From Microbacterium gubbeenense DSM 15944 (GTDB lineage: Bacteria > Actinomycetota > Actinomycetes > Actinomycetales > Microbacteriaceae): a DNA stretch of 64,000 nt. The translations under genes were made by a program, and so were the position numbers. The notes beneath the pieces were generated by a model. It made no database searches and was not told where the DNA came from. It worked only from the letters and a program-made list of their open reading frames with translations. Positions 17,218-26,065 of this stretch are shown here, piece after piece (position 1 is the first letter of the stretch; each line of letters begins with the position of its first letter). Location: the NCBI RefSeq assembly GCF_000422745.1, contig NZ_AUGQ01000002.1:124001-188000 (forward strand). Reading direction: 5' to 3'.

Positions 17218-20200
17218 CTACTTGGTCGAGAGACGGCGAGACGAACGCCACGCGATAAACCCGCCGACCAACAGCAGGATGCCGAATGCTCCGAGAGCAG
17301 GCGCGATGTCACCACCAGTCGGGGACAACGGCTCTTCCGCCACGGCAGGGCCCTCGCTGGGCTCAGGTTCCTCGCCACCTGGGTCTTCGGGACCGGGCTG
17401 ACCGGGCTGACCGGGCTGCTCAGGCTGCCCCGGTTCCTCCGGACCGGGCTGGCTCGGGGCCGGCTCTGTCGGCTCCGGCTCGCCCGGTTCCTCGGGCTCC
17501 GGCTGACCGGGCGCCTCGGGACCAGGCTGTTCCGGTTCCTCGGGCTCCGGCTGACCGGGCGCCTCAGGACCAGGTTGTCCCGGCTCCTCAGGACCAGGCT
17601 CCCCCGGCTCCTCTGGTTCCGGCTCTTCAGAGGGCGGCGCCTCCGCGGCGAAGCCAGCGCCCGTCACCGTAAAGGTGCCGTCCCAGTCGGCGTTCGACGA
17701 TCCGCGAACCCAGACCTTGATCCGTTCGATTGCATCGATTCTGTCCCAGTCGCCAAGGTCGACGGTCACGTCGCTGTGTTCGCTCGTGAGCTCAGCGGTA
17801 CCGAACGCGACCTCGTCGCCGGCGTACACCTTGACCTTCGCTACGCGGTCGCTTTCGGCATCGGTCCCGGGCACGTCGATCCCGACCTGCAGCAGCGGTG
17901 CATCCGTCGCGGCGATCGGTTCTGCAGCGGACTGCACGATGCCGCGCCAGAGCTTGTCGAGTGCCGCGAAGTCGACCATCACGCCGTCGTCCGTCTGCTG
18001 GACGCCGGTCGCGTTGTCGCTCGCCACCCAGGCGTCGTTCGCGAGAGGGATCCGGACTTCTGTCTCGTCGCCGGAATCACCGCTGCCGCTGAGAGACGTC
18101 GGCATCTCTTCCGGCAGCGGTCGCGTGCCCTGTGCCTCGATATCGAGGCCGGGGAAGATGCCTTCCCACGATTCCTCGCCGATGATTTCCGGCGCGAATG
18201 CCGTGTGTTCGGCCCCCTCAACCGTATCGATGTAGCGGAACACGTCGTAGATCGGCTTCTTCTCGTCCGGGGACGAATCCTCCTCACTCTCGTCGTCCCA
18301 CGTCCACAGCCCGAGCCGCAGACCGCCCTCAGTCTTGTAGTCGACGTGGCGGTGCAGGATGAACGAGTCGATCCCGGGGGTAGAAACCGCGCGGTAATAG
18401 CCGTAGGCATACGCGGCGGCCTGCAGCTCGGCAGCTTCCTCGCTGTCATCCGGGGTGTTGAAGCCCTGCTCAGACAGGATGATGTGCCGCAGCTCGCCGT
18501 CGTCGAGGAACTGCTCCTGACCGAGATACTCCGACAGCACCTGGAGATTCTTGAACGTGATGCGCATCGTATCGAACGAGTCGGTTGCCGTCTCGTCGTT
18601 CCACACGGCAGGGTCGAACAGATCCTCAGGATAGGGGTGCTGCGCGACGTTCCATGGGAAGTCGCCCGCCTCCTCGGTGAGTTCCTGCAGACGATCGATG
18701 AGGTCGCGACTTCCGTAGTACCGGTAGGGCTGCGCCGGGTTCAACGAGCCGTTCCAGAAGTGATCGAGCGAGATGTATGTACGTGCCTTGTCATACTCCC
18801 GCGTCGTCTCAAGGTAGGTCCACCGCATTGCGCGCTCGTAGTCGTCCATGAACGTATTGACAGTCGCCTCACCCTGGTTCTGCCAGGCCCACGGCGAGTT
18901 GACTTCGTTGCCGACGATCCAACCCACGGCGCGGCCATGCGACTCGTCCTCTTGGCTGTACCGTTCCGCCAGGAACGCGAGCGTGGCACGGAAATAGCGA
19001 GAGTTCTCGTCGACCGTGTTGAACGCATACACCGTCCCTTGACCACGAGCGGCATCGGGGTGGATGAGCAGGTCGGGAGCACCCGGGTTCGACTTCTCAT
19101 TGTCATAAACAATGAGGATCAGATTTACCAGCATGTCGTTATCGGACAGCGGCTTGATCGCCTGATCGCTCGCCGCGGCATACTCACGGTCGAAGTAGTA
19201 CGTCTCACCGTCGTACGTGAACGGGATCGACTTGTCGGATCCGAGATCTTCCGGCTGAAGCAACTGATCGAATGCGATGTTGATGGCCGCGTGGCCGACG
19301 CCGAGTTCCTCGGCGTCGTCGGTCATCTGCACCTGCAGCCCCTTCTTCGTCGGCGGCTCGGGGAACTCGAAATCATTCTTCGCGGCGAAGTCGAGCTCGG
19401 TCGCGTATCGCGCGGAGTCGACGTAGGCGACCTCGTCGCCCGTCGCGGCCACGACGAGGAACTTCGATGTCAAGCGGTCGCGCTCGCCGTCGAAGCGCGG
19501 CACGGCGAAAGAGAAGTCACCCGAAGACGCGGGGTGCGCATCCAGCAGCTCCGCGTCATCGACGTCAGTCTCGTACTCCCATGCGTCCAACTCGTAGAGA
19601 CGGTACTCTTCCGCGCTTTCATCGGTCGCTCCCGTGACGAGCAGCTCCGAGTCGGTCGCGGTGATCGGATCGACGTGGCCCACGTGCTCGACCGGATCGC
19701 GATCTTCGTCCTCCGGATTCGGCAGCTCTTCCTTATTGAAATCGAAACCGATCGACGTGATCGTGACGATGCCCTCGCTCGTGGCGTTATCACCGGGATC
19801 GATGCGCAGCTTTGTGATCGTGCCGTCCCATGAGGAGATACCCCGCAGGTCCACGCGATACTCGCTGGGCTCGGTCTCGTCAGGTCGCAACTCGAAGGTT
19901 TGGGCCATACCCTCCGACCAGACCGGCTCGTCTTCTGTCTGCCAGTAGATCTTGCCGATCGCGTTTCCCGTCGCGTTCTCCGCATCGATCTCGACGGTGT
20001 TGACCGTTTCGGCGTCGAGTGCGAAGTCCGGGGAGGCGATCCAGGGGTCCTGCCCTTCGACCTGTACCTCGAGACCGCGCTCGGTGGCTTCGAGCGAAGG
20101 GACGCCGCTGCCTGCGGCCCATCCCTGTGTGTCGCCCGGTGTGTCGAATGTCCACTCCGGATTTTCTTCGGCGAGCGCAGCCGAAGGCGAGAGCACCGAC

Positions 20201-20310
20201 GTTGCCATGGCGGCGAGCACCGCGAGGGCCCCCGCGACGGGCCGACGACGTCGGCGTGCGGTCTGGTCGTGCCGGTCACCGGCACGCAGACTATGGATGT
20301 GATGTGTCAC
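17218..20310 (-). CDS. Sortase-anchored surface protein with DUF5722/glycosidase-like domain
   Basis: A 1030-residue exported protein. In order: an Arg-rich n-region and signal peptide ending near SAALA (about residue 48); a beta-rich carbohydrate-binding-like module (to ~190); a large TIM-barrel-like region (~200-690) with VGNEVNSPW and ILSEQGFN, which resemble the acid/base and nucleophile Glu positions of clan-A glycosidases and fit DUF5722; a second beta module (~740-900); a long Pro/Glu/Gly-rich wall-spanning repeat; and a C-terminal LSPTGG, hydrophobic helix and RSSRRLSTK tail, a sortase signal of the LxxTG type. Substrate unknown, probably a polysaccharide. GTG start. Divergent from a LacI regulator with a candidate operator between them. 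Confidence 0.85.
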   Translation of the reverse strand: MTHHIHSLRAGDRHDQTARRRRRPVAGALAVLAAMATSVLSPSAALAEENPEWTFDTPGDTQGWAAGSGVPSLEATERGLEVQVEGQDPWIASPDFALDAETVNTVEIDAENATGNAIGKIYWQTEDEPVWSEGMAQTFELRPDETEPSEYRVDLRGISSWDGTITKLRIDPGDNATSEGIVTITSIGFDFNKEELPNPEDEDRDPVEHVGHVDPITATDSELLVTGATDESAEEYRLYELDAWEYETDVDDAELLDAHPASSGDFSFAVPRFDGERDRLTSKFLVVAATGDEVAYVDSARYATELDFAAKNDFEFPEPPTKKGLQVQMTDDAEELGVGHAAINIAFDQLLQPEDLGSDKSIPFTYDGETYYFDREYAAASDQAIKPLSDNDMLVNLILIVYDNEKSNPGAPDLLIHPDAARGQGTVYAFNTVDENSRYFRATLAFLAERYSQEDESHGRAVGWIVGNEVNSPWAWQNQGEATVNTFMDDYERAMRWTYLETTREYDKARTYISLDHFWNGSLNPAQPYRYYGSRDLIDRLQELTEEAGDFPWNVAQHPYPEDLFDPAVWNDETATDSFDTMRITFKNLQVLSEYLGQEQFLDDGELRHIILSEQGFNTPDDSEEAAELQAAAYAYGYYRAVSTPGIDSFILHRHVDYKTEGGLRLGLWTWDDESEEDSSPDEKKPIYDVFRYIDTVEGAEHTAFAPEIIGEESWEGIFPGLDIEAQGTRPLPEEMPTSLSGSGDSGDETEVRIPLANDAWVASDNATGVQQTDDGVMVDFAALDKLWRGIVQSAAEPIAATDAPLLQVGIDVPGTDAESDRVAKVKVYAGDEVAFGTAELTSEHSDVTVDLGDWDRIDAIERIKVWVRGSSNADWDGTFTVTGAGFAAEAPPSEEPEPEEPGEPGPEEPGQPGPEAPGQPEPEEPEQPGPEAPGQPEPEEPGEPEPTEPAPSQPGPEEPGQPEQPGQPGQPGPEDPGGEEPEPSEGPAVAEEPLSPTGGDIAPALGAFGILLLVGGFIAWRSSRRLSTK

Positions 20311-20398
20311 GCGAATGTTCCTGTTCCGATTCTCCGTTGAAGTCTTCAGGTGCAGTCGGGGTCGTTCGCGCAGAACGCCCCAGCCGTGGTGCGATGCG

Positions 20399-20605
20399 TC
20401 AGTTCTGAGTCGAGCCCTCCGTCCAGTCGACCGAAATCTGCTGCACGGCCTCGAGCGTTTCGCTGAGGGCCGCAGAGCCGACCGGAATACCCTCGAACAC
20501 GTTCTGGCCCACGAGCTCGGACGGACGCTGGATGCACCCGTCCTTCAGCATCGGGACGCCGAAGTTCCTTCCCGATGCCATCGAGCGGGACGTCGTCGTC
20601 GACAT
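20399..20605 (-). pseudogene. Possible remnant of a solute-binding protein C-terminus
   Basis: A 68-codon open frame between the surface-protein gene and lacI. From PSELVGQNVFEGIPV to the end (ISVDWTEG) it loosely resembles the C-terminal end of sugar ABC solute-binding proteins (pattern GGQ-x-V-x-E ... VDWxxGP). The first 20 residues look like noise. No ribosome binding site is evident and no other transporter genes are nearby. This is a weak resemblance; it could equally be non-coding leader. The remaining 20311-20398 and 20606-20707 stretches hold only promoter-like sequence. Confidence 0.25.
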
Positions 20606-20633
20606 GCGGACCTCTCATAGCGAGCCTCGTGAG

Positions 20634-20645
20634 TGAAACGTTACA
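20634..20645. promoter_or_regulatory. Candidate LacI-family operator
   Basis: TGAAACGTTACA is centred on the dyad AACGTT with near-symmetrical flanks (GAAACGTTAC), the typical form of LacI/GalR-family operators. It lies about 65 bp upstream of the lacI-type gene and in the divergent region shared with the surface-protein gene. Confidence 0.55.
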
Positions 20646-20707
20646 CTATCATATGCTCACGACATGGGCTACGACAGCGCGCCCGCCGCGCAGGAAGGAT
20701 TCGCCAC

Positions 20708-21718
20708 GTGGTCAGCATGAAGGGCGTCGCTCGCCACGCATCTGTGGCGCTCGGAACAGTTTCCAAGTACCTCAACACACCCGAGCGAGTATCGCCGGCG
20801 ATGCAGGCGCGCATACGCGCGGCGATCGACGAGCTCGGATACACCCGCAACGAGGCGGCCCGACAGTTGAAGTCCGGACGCAGCCGCACGCTCACGCTCG
20901 TCGCGCTCGAGCTGAACAACCCCTTCTTCGGCGAGGTTGCCGAGGCGATGGAGCGTCGCGCGACGGAGGACGACCTCTTTCTCTCGATCGTGAGCGCAAA
21001 CGGTGACGCCGAACGCGAAGCCGAGTACATTCGTCTGCTCGTGCAGCAGCGCGTCTATGGAGTGATCCTGGCATCCGGACACACCCAGACGTCGGAGCTC
21101 GATCTGCTGCACAGCACTGACACCCCCACCGTGCTCATGGACGCGTACCCCGACGTGGACCGCTTCTCGTCCTGCTCCGTCGACGACTTCACCGGCGCGA
21201 AGCACGCCGTATCGCACCTGGTACAGCAAGGGTGCCAGCGCATCACCTTCGTCGGAGGCGAGATGAAGACTCATCAGATCGCGCAGCGCCTGCGCGGAGC
21301 GCAAAGCGCGATCGCGGAGTCTTCCGGAGTGAAGATGGAGATCATCGCGACGAACGACCGCTCCGTAACCGCAGGAATTTCCGCGGGCGACGACATCTCG
21401 CGCCGCCGCAAGGCGGAGCGTCCGGATGGTATCTTTGCGGCGAACGACTCTCTCGCTATCGGCATCATCGAGTCGTTCGTCCGCACCGGGACGGTATTGG
21501 TGCCGGACGACATCGCGGTCATCGGCTACGACGACGTCGACTTCGCGGCCGCATCGGCGGTCCCGCTGTCATCCGTCAGGCGCCCCCGCGTCGAGTTCGG
21601 GCGCGGCGCAGTCGATCTCGTCACCGAGCAGGCGCGTGCGGCCACTCGCACCGCGGTGCGACACACGATCATCCAGCCCGAGCTGGTCGTTCGCCACAGC
21701 TCGACGCGCACCGGCTGA
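20708..21718 (+). CDS. LacI-family transcriptional regulator
   Basis: A 336-residue repressor-type protein: N-terminal helix-turn-helix (GVARHASVALGTVSKYLN), the hinge region LGYTRNEAARQLKSGRSRTL, then a periplasmic-binding-like effector domain (LVALELNNPFFGEV; GIFAANDSLAIGI; DIAVIGYDDVDFAAA). The HTH begins only a few residues from the start, as usual. GTG 20708 is chosen because AGGAAGG lies nine bases upstream. It probably controls the divergent surface glycosidase and itself in response to a sugar; the effector is unknown. Confidence 0.92.
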   Translation: MVSMKGVARHASVALGTVSKYLNTPERVSPAMQARIRAAIDELGYTRNEAARQLKSGRSRTLTLVALELNNPFFGEVAEAMERRATEDDLFLSIVSANGDAEREAEYIRLLVQQRVYGVILASGHTQTSELDLLHSTDTPTVLMDAYPDVDRFSSCSVDDFTGAKHAVSHLVQQGCQRITFVGGEMKTHQIAQRLRGAQSAIAESSGVKMEIIATNDRSVTAGISAGDDISRRRKAERPDGIFAANDSLAIGIIESFVRTGTVLVPDDIAVIGYDDVDFAAASAVPLSSVRRPRVEFGRGAVDLVTEQARAATRTAVRHTIIQPELVVRHSSTRTG

Positions 21719-21836
21719 CCCGCCGTCAGCGGCCTATTGCCGCACGCCGCGATACCCCCACGAACTCGCGTCGTCCGCGGCCCAGCACGGTGTCGGAATT
21801 GACGATCCGTCCACGGTCATCAGTGAACGCCCAACG

Positions 21837-21870
21837 ACGAATGGCCGGAGCATCAGATCCGGCCATTCGT
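21837..21870. terminator. Hairpin between lacI gene and tRNA-Pro
   Basis: Perfect 13-bp arms ACGAATGGCCGGA / TCCGGCCATTCGT around an 8-nt loop, ten bases beyond the 3' end of tRNA-Pro (minus strand) and downstream of the lacI-type gene (plus strand). Probably ends both transcripts; T-tract weak. Confidence 0.6.
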
Positions 21871-21880
21871 CTCATCACGG

Positions 21881-21954
21881 TCGGGGTAACAGGATTTGAA
21901 CCTGCGACCTCCTCGTCCCGAACGAGGCGCGCTACCAAACTGCGCCATACCCCG
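21881..21954 (-). tRNA. tRNA-Pro (anticodon CGG)
   Basis: A 74-nt cloverleaf on the minus strand. The acceptor stem is CGGGGTA paired with TACCCCG plus discriminator A; the anticodon stem CCTCG/CGAGG encloses loop TTCGGGA, giving anticodon CGG for codon CCG; the T-arm contains GGTTCAAATCC. CCA is not encoded. CCG is a frequent Pro codon in this GC-rich genome. Confidence 0.95.
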
Positions 21955-21984
21955 TGACAACTTGACTAGTCTAACGGATCCGCA

Positions 21985-22015
21985 CGCGGGCGTCGAACTG
22001 GCTCCGACGCCCGCG
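21985..22015. terminator. Terminator-like hairpin 3' of lldD
   Basis: Arms CGCGGGCGTCG / CGACGCCCGCG (11 bp, perfect) with a 9-nt loop, extended by CAC/GTG after a small bulge. It lies 16 bases past the lldD stop on the minus strand and upstream of tRNA-Pro. No U-tract. Confidence 0.55.
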
Positions 22016-22031
22016 CGTGGCGAATCCGGGG

Positions 22032-23264
22032 CTACTCGCCGACTGGCACGAGGCGCGTCAGCTGCGTCACGTGGCGCGGCTCGAGCTCCTCGATCGTGCT
22101 GACTCCGAGCAGCACCATGGTGCGACGGATCTCGCTCGAGAGGATCGCGATCATGCGGTCGACGCCCTCGCGGCCGCCGGCCATCAGGCCATACAGGTAC
22201 GCGCGACCCACGAGCGTGAAGTCGGCGCCGAGCGCCATGGCGGCCACGATGTCCTGGCCGTTCATGATGCCGGTGTCGACCATGACGGTCGCGTCCTGTC
22301 CGACCTCCTTCACAACCTGCGGCAGCAGGCGGAACGGGATCGGAGCGCGGTCGAGCTGGCGCCCGCCGTGGTTCGACAGGATGATGCCGTCGACGCCGAG
22401 GTCGATGAGTTTCACCGCGTCGGGCACGTTCTGCACGCCCTTGATCACGATCTTGCCGGGCCACAGCTTGCGGATGATGGCCAGGTCGTCATAGCTGATC
22501 GTCGGATCCATCGCCGCGTTCAGCAGATCGCCGACCGTGCCGCCCGTCGTCGACAGCGACGCGAACTCGAGCTTCGGCGTGGTGAGGAAGTCAATCCACC
22601 ACCACGGTCGCGGGAGCGCGTTGAGGATCGTGCCGATCGACAACTGCGGCGGGATCGAGAACCCGTTGCGGCCGTCGCGCATGCGGTTGCCCGCGATCGG
22701 GGTATCGACCGTGAACTGCAGCGTGTCGAAGCCGGCCGCGGCCGCCCGCTCCACGAGGCCGTAGGAAGTCTCACGGTCGCGCATGACGTACAGCTGGAAC
22801 CAGTTGCGACCGTCAGGGTTCGCCTTCTTCACGTCTTCGATCGAGGTGGTGCCAAGCGTCGAGAGCGTGAACGGGATGCCCGCCGCGCCCGCCGCCCCGG
22901 CGCCGGCCGTCTCGCCCTCGGTCTGCATGAGGCGGGTGAAGCCGGTCGGCGCGATGCCGAACGGCAGCGCCGAGGTGCCGCCGAGGATCTGCGTCGTCGT
23001 GTCGACGTTCGCGGCCGGCTTCAGGATGTCCGGGTGAAACTCGATGTCCTCGAACGCCTGGCGCGCACGGGTCATCGACAGCTCCTGGTCGGCCGCACCA
23101 TCGGTGTAGTCGAACGCGGCGGCCGGCGTGCGGCGCTTCGCGATGTCGCGGAGGTCGTAGATCGTGAACGCCTTCTTCAGCCGGGCGTCCTTGCCGAACT
23201 CGGGCAGCTTGATCTTGAGGAACTCCATCACCTCTGCGGGCTTCGGAAACTGTCGCTGAACCAT
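22032..23264 (-). CDS. lldD: L-lactate dehydrogenase / FMN-dependent alpha-hydroxy acid dehydrogenase
   Basis: A 410-residue FMN enzyme that oxidises L-lactate (or a related 2-hydroxy acid) to the keto acid, passing electrons to the membrane quinone pool. It shows the family landmarks [11 protein letters not shown] near residue 55, [11 protein letters not shown], and the active-site SNHGGRQLD with the catalytic His, followed by [10 protein letters not shown] and [19 protein letters not shown] stands seven bases before the ATG. It follows its GntR-type regulator by 13 bp in one operon. Oxidase versus dehydrogenase mode cannot be settled from sequence; length and operon favour LldD. Confidence 0.92.
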   Translation of the reverse strand: MVQRQFPKPAEVMEFLKIKLPEFGKDARLKKAFTIYDLRDIAKRRTPAAAFDYTDGAADQELSMTRARQAFEDIEFHPDILKPAANVDTTTQILGGTSALPFGIAPTGFTRLMQTEGETAGAGAAGAAGIPFTLSTLGTTSIEDVKKANPDGRNWFQLYVMRDRETSYGLVERAAAAGFDTLQFTVDTPIAGNRMRDGRNGFSIPPQLSIGTILNALPRPWWWIDFLTTPKLEFASLSTTGGTVGDLLNAAMDPTISYDDLAIIRKLWPGKIVIKGVQNVPDAVKLIDLGVDGIILSNHGGRQLDRAPIPFRLLPQVVKEVGQDATVMVDTGIMNGQDIVAAMALGADFTLVGRAYLYGLMAGGREGVDRMIAILSSEIRRTMVLLGVSTIEELEPRHVTQLTRLVPVGE

Positions 23265-23277
23265 TCGTGTACCTTCC

Positions 23278-23967
23278 TCACACGCGCGTGGACGCGTAAT
23301 AGCCATTGATGTGGTCGTGGATCCGCGTGCGCGCTTCGTCTGCGCGCCCCGCGGCAATAGATTCGAGCACCCCGCGATGCTCGACCTGCAGCCGATCACG
23401 CGCCGCCGCCCAGTCGTCGATGTCGTGAGCGCGCGACTGCACGTACGTTTCGATCGCCGCGCGCAGCCCCGTCATGATCGCGGCGAACACCGCGTTTCCT
23501 GTCGCCTCCGCGAGCATCGCGTGGAACCGCGCGTCGAGCGCGAGGAAATCGTCCGGAGCGAGAGCCTCATCGTCCATCGTCGCGAGCAACTCCGCGGCAC
23601 CCTCTGGCGTCGACGCGTCCGCCGCGAGCGACGCCGAGACGGCCGCTTCGAGGACGAGCCGCGCCTGCACGACATCGTCGAACGCGAACGCCTGCGCCGC
23701 GGCCTGCAGGCCGAGCACCTGCGCGAGCCCCGAACCGGCCGACGTCGTGATGACGGCGCCCGCGCGCGGGCCGGATCCGGTCGCCGTGTGCAGCACGCCC
23801 ATCACTTCGAGGACCCGCAGGGCCTCTCGCACGCTCGAACGCCCGACACCGAGCTGCACGGCGAGATCTCGCTCGCTCGACAGCCGGTCGCCCGGCCCGA
23901 GCTCGCCGGAGCGCAGCAGGCTCTCGACGTGCGTCAGCACGGTGCGCCAGGCCTTCGCCTCCGCCAT
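23278..23967 (-). CDS. FadR-subfamily GntR regulator (LldR-like)
   Basis: A 229-residue regulator with an N-terminal winged helix ([37 protein letters not shown]) and a C-terminal FCD helical domain containing likely metal/ligand residues ([27 protein letters not shown]). GGGAG lies six bases before the ATG. As first gene of the lldD operon with a perfect 15-bp dyad just upstream, it is very probably a lactate-responsive autoregulated repressor. Confidence 0.9.
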   Translation of the reverse strand: MAEAKAWRTVLTHVESLLRSGELGPGDRLSSERDLAVQLGVGRSSVREALRVLEVMGVLHTATGSGPRAGAVITTSAGSGLAQVLGLQAAAQAFAFDDVVQARLVLEAAVSASLAADASTPEGAAELLATMDDEALAPDDFLALDARFHAMLAEATGNAVFAAIMTGLRAAIETYVQSRAHDIDDWAAARDRLQVEHRGVLESIAAGRADEARTRIHDHINGYYASTRV

Positions 23968-23989
23968 GAGAGCTCCCCGAATCGATTCT

Positions 23990-24004
23990 TGTGGTCTGAC
24001 CACA
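23990..24004. promoter_or_regulatory. LldR/FadR-type operator
   Basis: TGTGGTCTGACCACA is a perfect seven-base dyad around a central T, matching the GGTC-N-GACC core (TNGTNNNACNA) used by FadR-subfamily GntR proteins. It begins 23 bases upstream of the regulator's ATG, where it would overlap the promoter of the lldR-lldD operon. Confidence 0.8.
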
Positions 24005-24098
24005 GTAGCGCGCGCCGCACGTCACCACCAACCACGATGTGTGTCGATGTGTTTCACTCGTTTTGTCGCGCATCCCCACGGCCGTCATTCTGGAGGGT

Positions 24099-25046
24099 AT
24101 GCCCTCCCCCGATGCCAGCCGTTCGAGCGCGCCCGCCGGCGCCGTTCGGCTCGCGGGCGTGGAGCGCACTTTCCCCACACAGCACGGGGCACGCACAGTG
24201 CTGCGCGACGTCGACGTCGACGTCTCCCCCGGCGAGATCGTGGCCGTCGTCGGCCCCTCGGGATGCGGCAAATCAACCCTTCTCCGCCTCGTCGGCGGGC
24301 TCGATGCGGCGACTGCCGGATCCATCGCCCTCGACGGTGAGGCGGCTCTCGCGCACGACGAGTCGACCGCCATCGCCTTCCAGGAGCCGCGCCTGTTCCC
24401 CTGGCGCACGATCGCACAGAACGTCGCGCTCGGCTTGCCGCGGGCGACGAAGAAGGGCCAGGCGAAGACCCGCGTCGCGGAGCTGCTCGAGCTCGTCGGC
24501 CTCACGCACGCGGCCGACCAGCGCCCGCGCGAGGTCTCGGGCGGCATGGCGCAGCGCGCGTCGCTTGCCCGCGCCCTGGCGCGCAGCCCCCGCGTGCTGT
24601 TGCTCGACGAGCCGTTCGGCGCGCTCGACGCGCTCACCCGCCTGAAGATGCACGACCTGCTGCTCGATATCCACCGCGCGCAGCCCACGACCATCCTCCT
24701 CGTCACGCACGACGTCGAGGAGGCCCTGTACCTCGCCGACCGCGTGCTGCTGCTGCGCAACCTGCTCGCGGCGAAGACCGAGCCCGAGCGCCCGCGCGCG
24801 AAGGTCGTCGCCCTCGGATCCGGATCCGGAATCGGCGCGGCAGGGTCCGCCGGCTCGCACGGATCCGCGCCCGCGCGCGAAGACGCCGCGCCGCGCCGCG
24901 ACAGATCTATCGCCCGAGTCGTATCGGTTCCCGGCGCGCGCCCGCGCGATCGCGGATCCCGCGCCCTCACCGATCTGCGCACCAGCCTGCTCGACGGGCT
25001 GGGCGTCACACACCACCAATCGCTCACGACCAAGGAGACCCCATGA
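24099..25046 (+). CDS. ABC importer ATPase, sulfonate/nitrate/taurine type (SsuB-like)
   Basis: A 315-residue ATP-binding subunit: Walker A GPSGCGKSTL, Q-loop FQEPRLFPW, signature SGGMAQRASLARAL, Walker B LLLDEPFGALDALTR and H-loop VTHDVEEAL, in the style of SsuB/TauB. After residue ~230 it carries a long Gly/Ala/Arg-rich tail with low complexity, unusual for the family. The ATG at 24099 has GGAGGG only two to three bases upstream, so the true start could be slightly different. Its stop overlaps the next gene (ATGA). First gene of a six-gene sulfur-related operon. Confidence 0.88.
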   Translation: MPSPDASRSSAPAGAVRLAGVERTFPTQHGARTVLRDVDVDVSPGEIVAVVGPSGCGKSTLLRLVGGLDAATAGSIALDGEAALAHDESTAIAFQEPRLFPWRTIAQNVALGLPRATKKGQAKTRVAELLELVGLTHAADQRPREVSGGMAQRASLARALARSPRVLLLDEPFGALDALTRLKMHDLLLDIHRAQPTTILLVTHDVEEALYLADRVLLLRNLLAAKTEPERPRAKVVALGSGSGIGAAGSAGSHGSAPAREDAAPRRDRSIARVVSVPGARPRDRGSRALTDLRTSLLDGLGVTHHQSLTTKETP

Positions 25047-26065
25047 GCACCATCACACGCCGAATCATTCCCGCGACCGCCGTCGCCGGCATGATGGCGC
25101 TCATGACCGTCGGCTGTGTCGCAGGCGAAGGCTCCGCCGACGCGGCTCCCGAGGGCAGCGAATGGTCTGCCGGCACCCTGTCGGTCGACTGGGCGACGTA
25201 CAACCCGCTGAGCCTCGTCATCAAGGAGCAGGGTCTCATCGAGAACGTGCTCGGCGACGACGTCGAGGTCGAGTGGCTGCAGTCGGCCGGCAGTAACAAG
25301 GCCAACGAGCTGCTGCGCTCCGAGTCGGTCGACGTGGGCTCGACGGCCGGATCCGCGGCGCTGTTCGCCCGCGCGAACGGTTCGCCCATCAAGGTCATCG
25401 ACATCTACTCGCAGCCCGAGTGGTCGGCGATCGTCGTCGGCCCCGACAGCGACATCACCGAGCTGTCGGATCTCAAGGGCAAGCAGATCGCGGCGACCAA
25501 GGGCACCGACCCGTACTTCTTCCTACTGCAGGCGCTCGAAGAGGGCGGCCTCACGCTTGACGACGTCGAGGTGCAGAACGTACAGCACGCCGACGGCCGT
25601 TCGCTGCTCGACGGCGGATCCGTGGACGCGTGGGCGGGTCTCGACCCGATCATGGGCGCGGCCGAGGTCGAGTCGGGCGATCAGCTGATCTACCGCAACG
25701 TCGACTTCAACACCTACGGCTTCTTGAACGCGACCGAGGACTTCATCGAGAACCACCCCGACCTCGCGCAGGTCGTCGTCGACGCCTACGAAGAGGCGCG
25801 CGTCTGGGCGCTCGAGAACCCCGAGGAGACGGCGCAGCTGCTCGCCGACGCGGCATCGATCGACCTCGACGTCGCGAAGACCGTGATCGACGAGCGTTCG
25901 AACCTCGATGTGTCGGGCGTTCCCGGCGACGACCAGGTGGCCGTACTCGAGGCGATCTCGCCGATCATCGCCGAGTCGGGCGACGTCAAGGGCGGACAGG
26001 AGACGCTCGACGAGGCCATCGCCTCGATCGTCGACGACCAGTTCGCCGTCAAGGCAACCGAATGA
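25043..26065 (+). CDS. ABC importer substrate-binding lipoprotein (SsuA/TauA-like)
   Basis: A 340-residue exported binding protein. The signal peptide ends in the lipobox LMTVGC (Cys ~25), so it is anchored to the outer face of the membrane. The mature part follows the NMT1/SsuA pattern: WATYNPLSLVIKEQGLIE, SAGSNKANELLRSESVDVGSTAGSAA, and LKGKQIAATKGTDPYFFLLQALEEGG. Ligand probably an aliphatic sulfonate or similar; given the downstream genes a sulfur source is most likely, but a nitrile, nitrate or pyrimidine precursor cannot be excluded. Coupled at both ends by ATGA overlaps. Confidence 0.9.
   Translation: MSTITRRIIPATAVAGMMALMTVGCVAGEGSADAAPEGSEWSAGTLSVDWATYNPLSLVIKEQGLIENVLGDDVEVEWLQSAGSNKANELLRSESVDVGSTAGSAALFARANGSPIKVIDIYSQPEWSAIVVGPDSDITELSDLKGKQIAATKGTDPYFFLLQALEEGGLTLDDVEVQNVQHADGRSLLDGGSVDAWAGLDPIMGAAEVESGDQLIYRNVDFNTYGFLNATEDFIENHPDLAQVVVDAYEEARVWALENPEETAQLLADAASIDLDVAKTVIDERSNLDVSGVPGDDQVAVLEAISPIIAESGDVKGGQETLDEAIASIVDDQFAVKATE

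Noticed and set aside
23968..24098. Possible SAM or cobalamin riboswitch ahead of the sulfur/metY operon
   Set aside because: The 130-bp leader shows none of the conserved core motifs; only the FadR-type dyad is recognisable.
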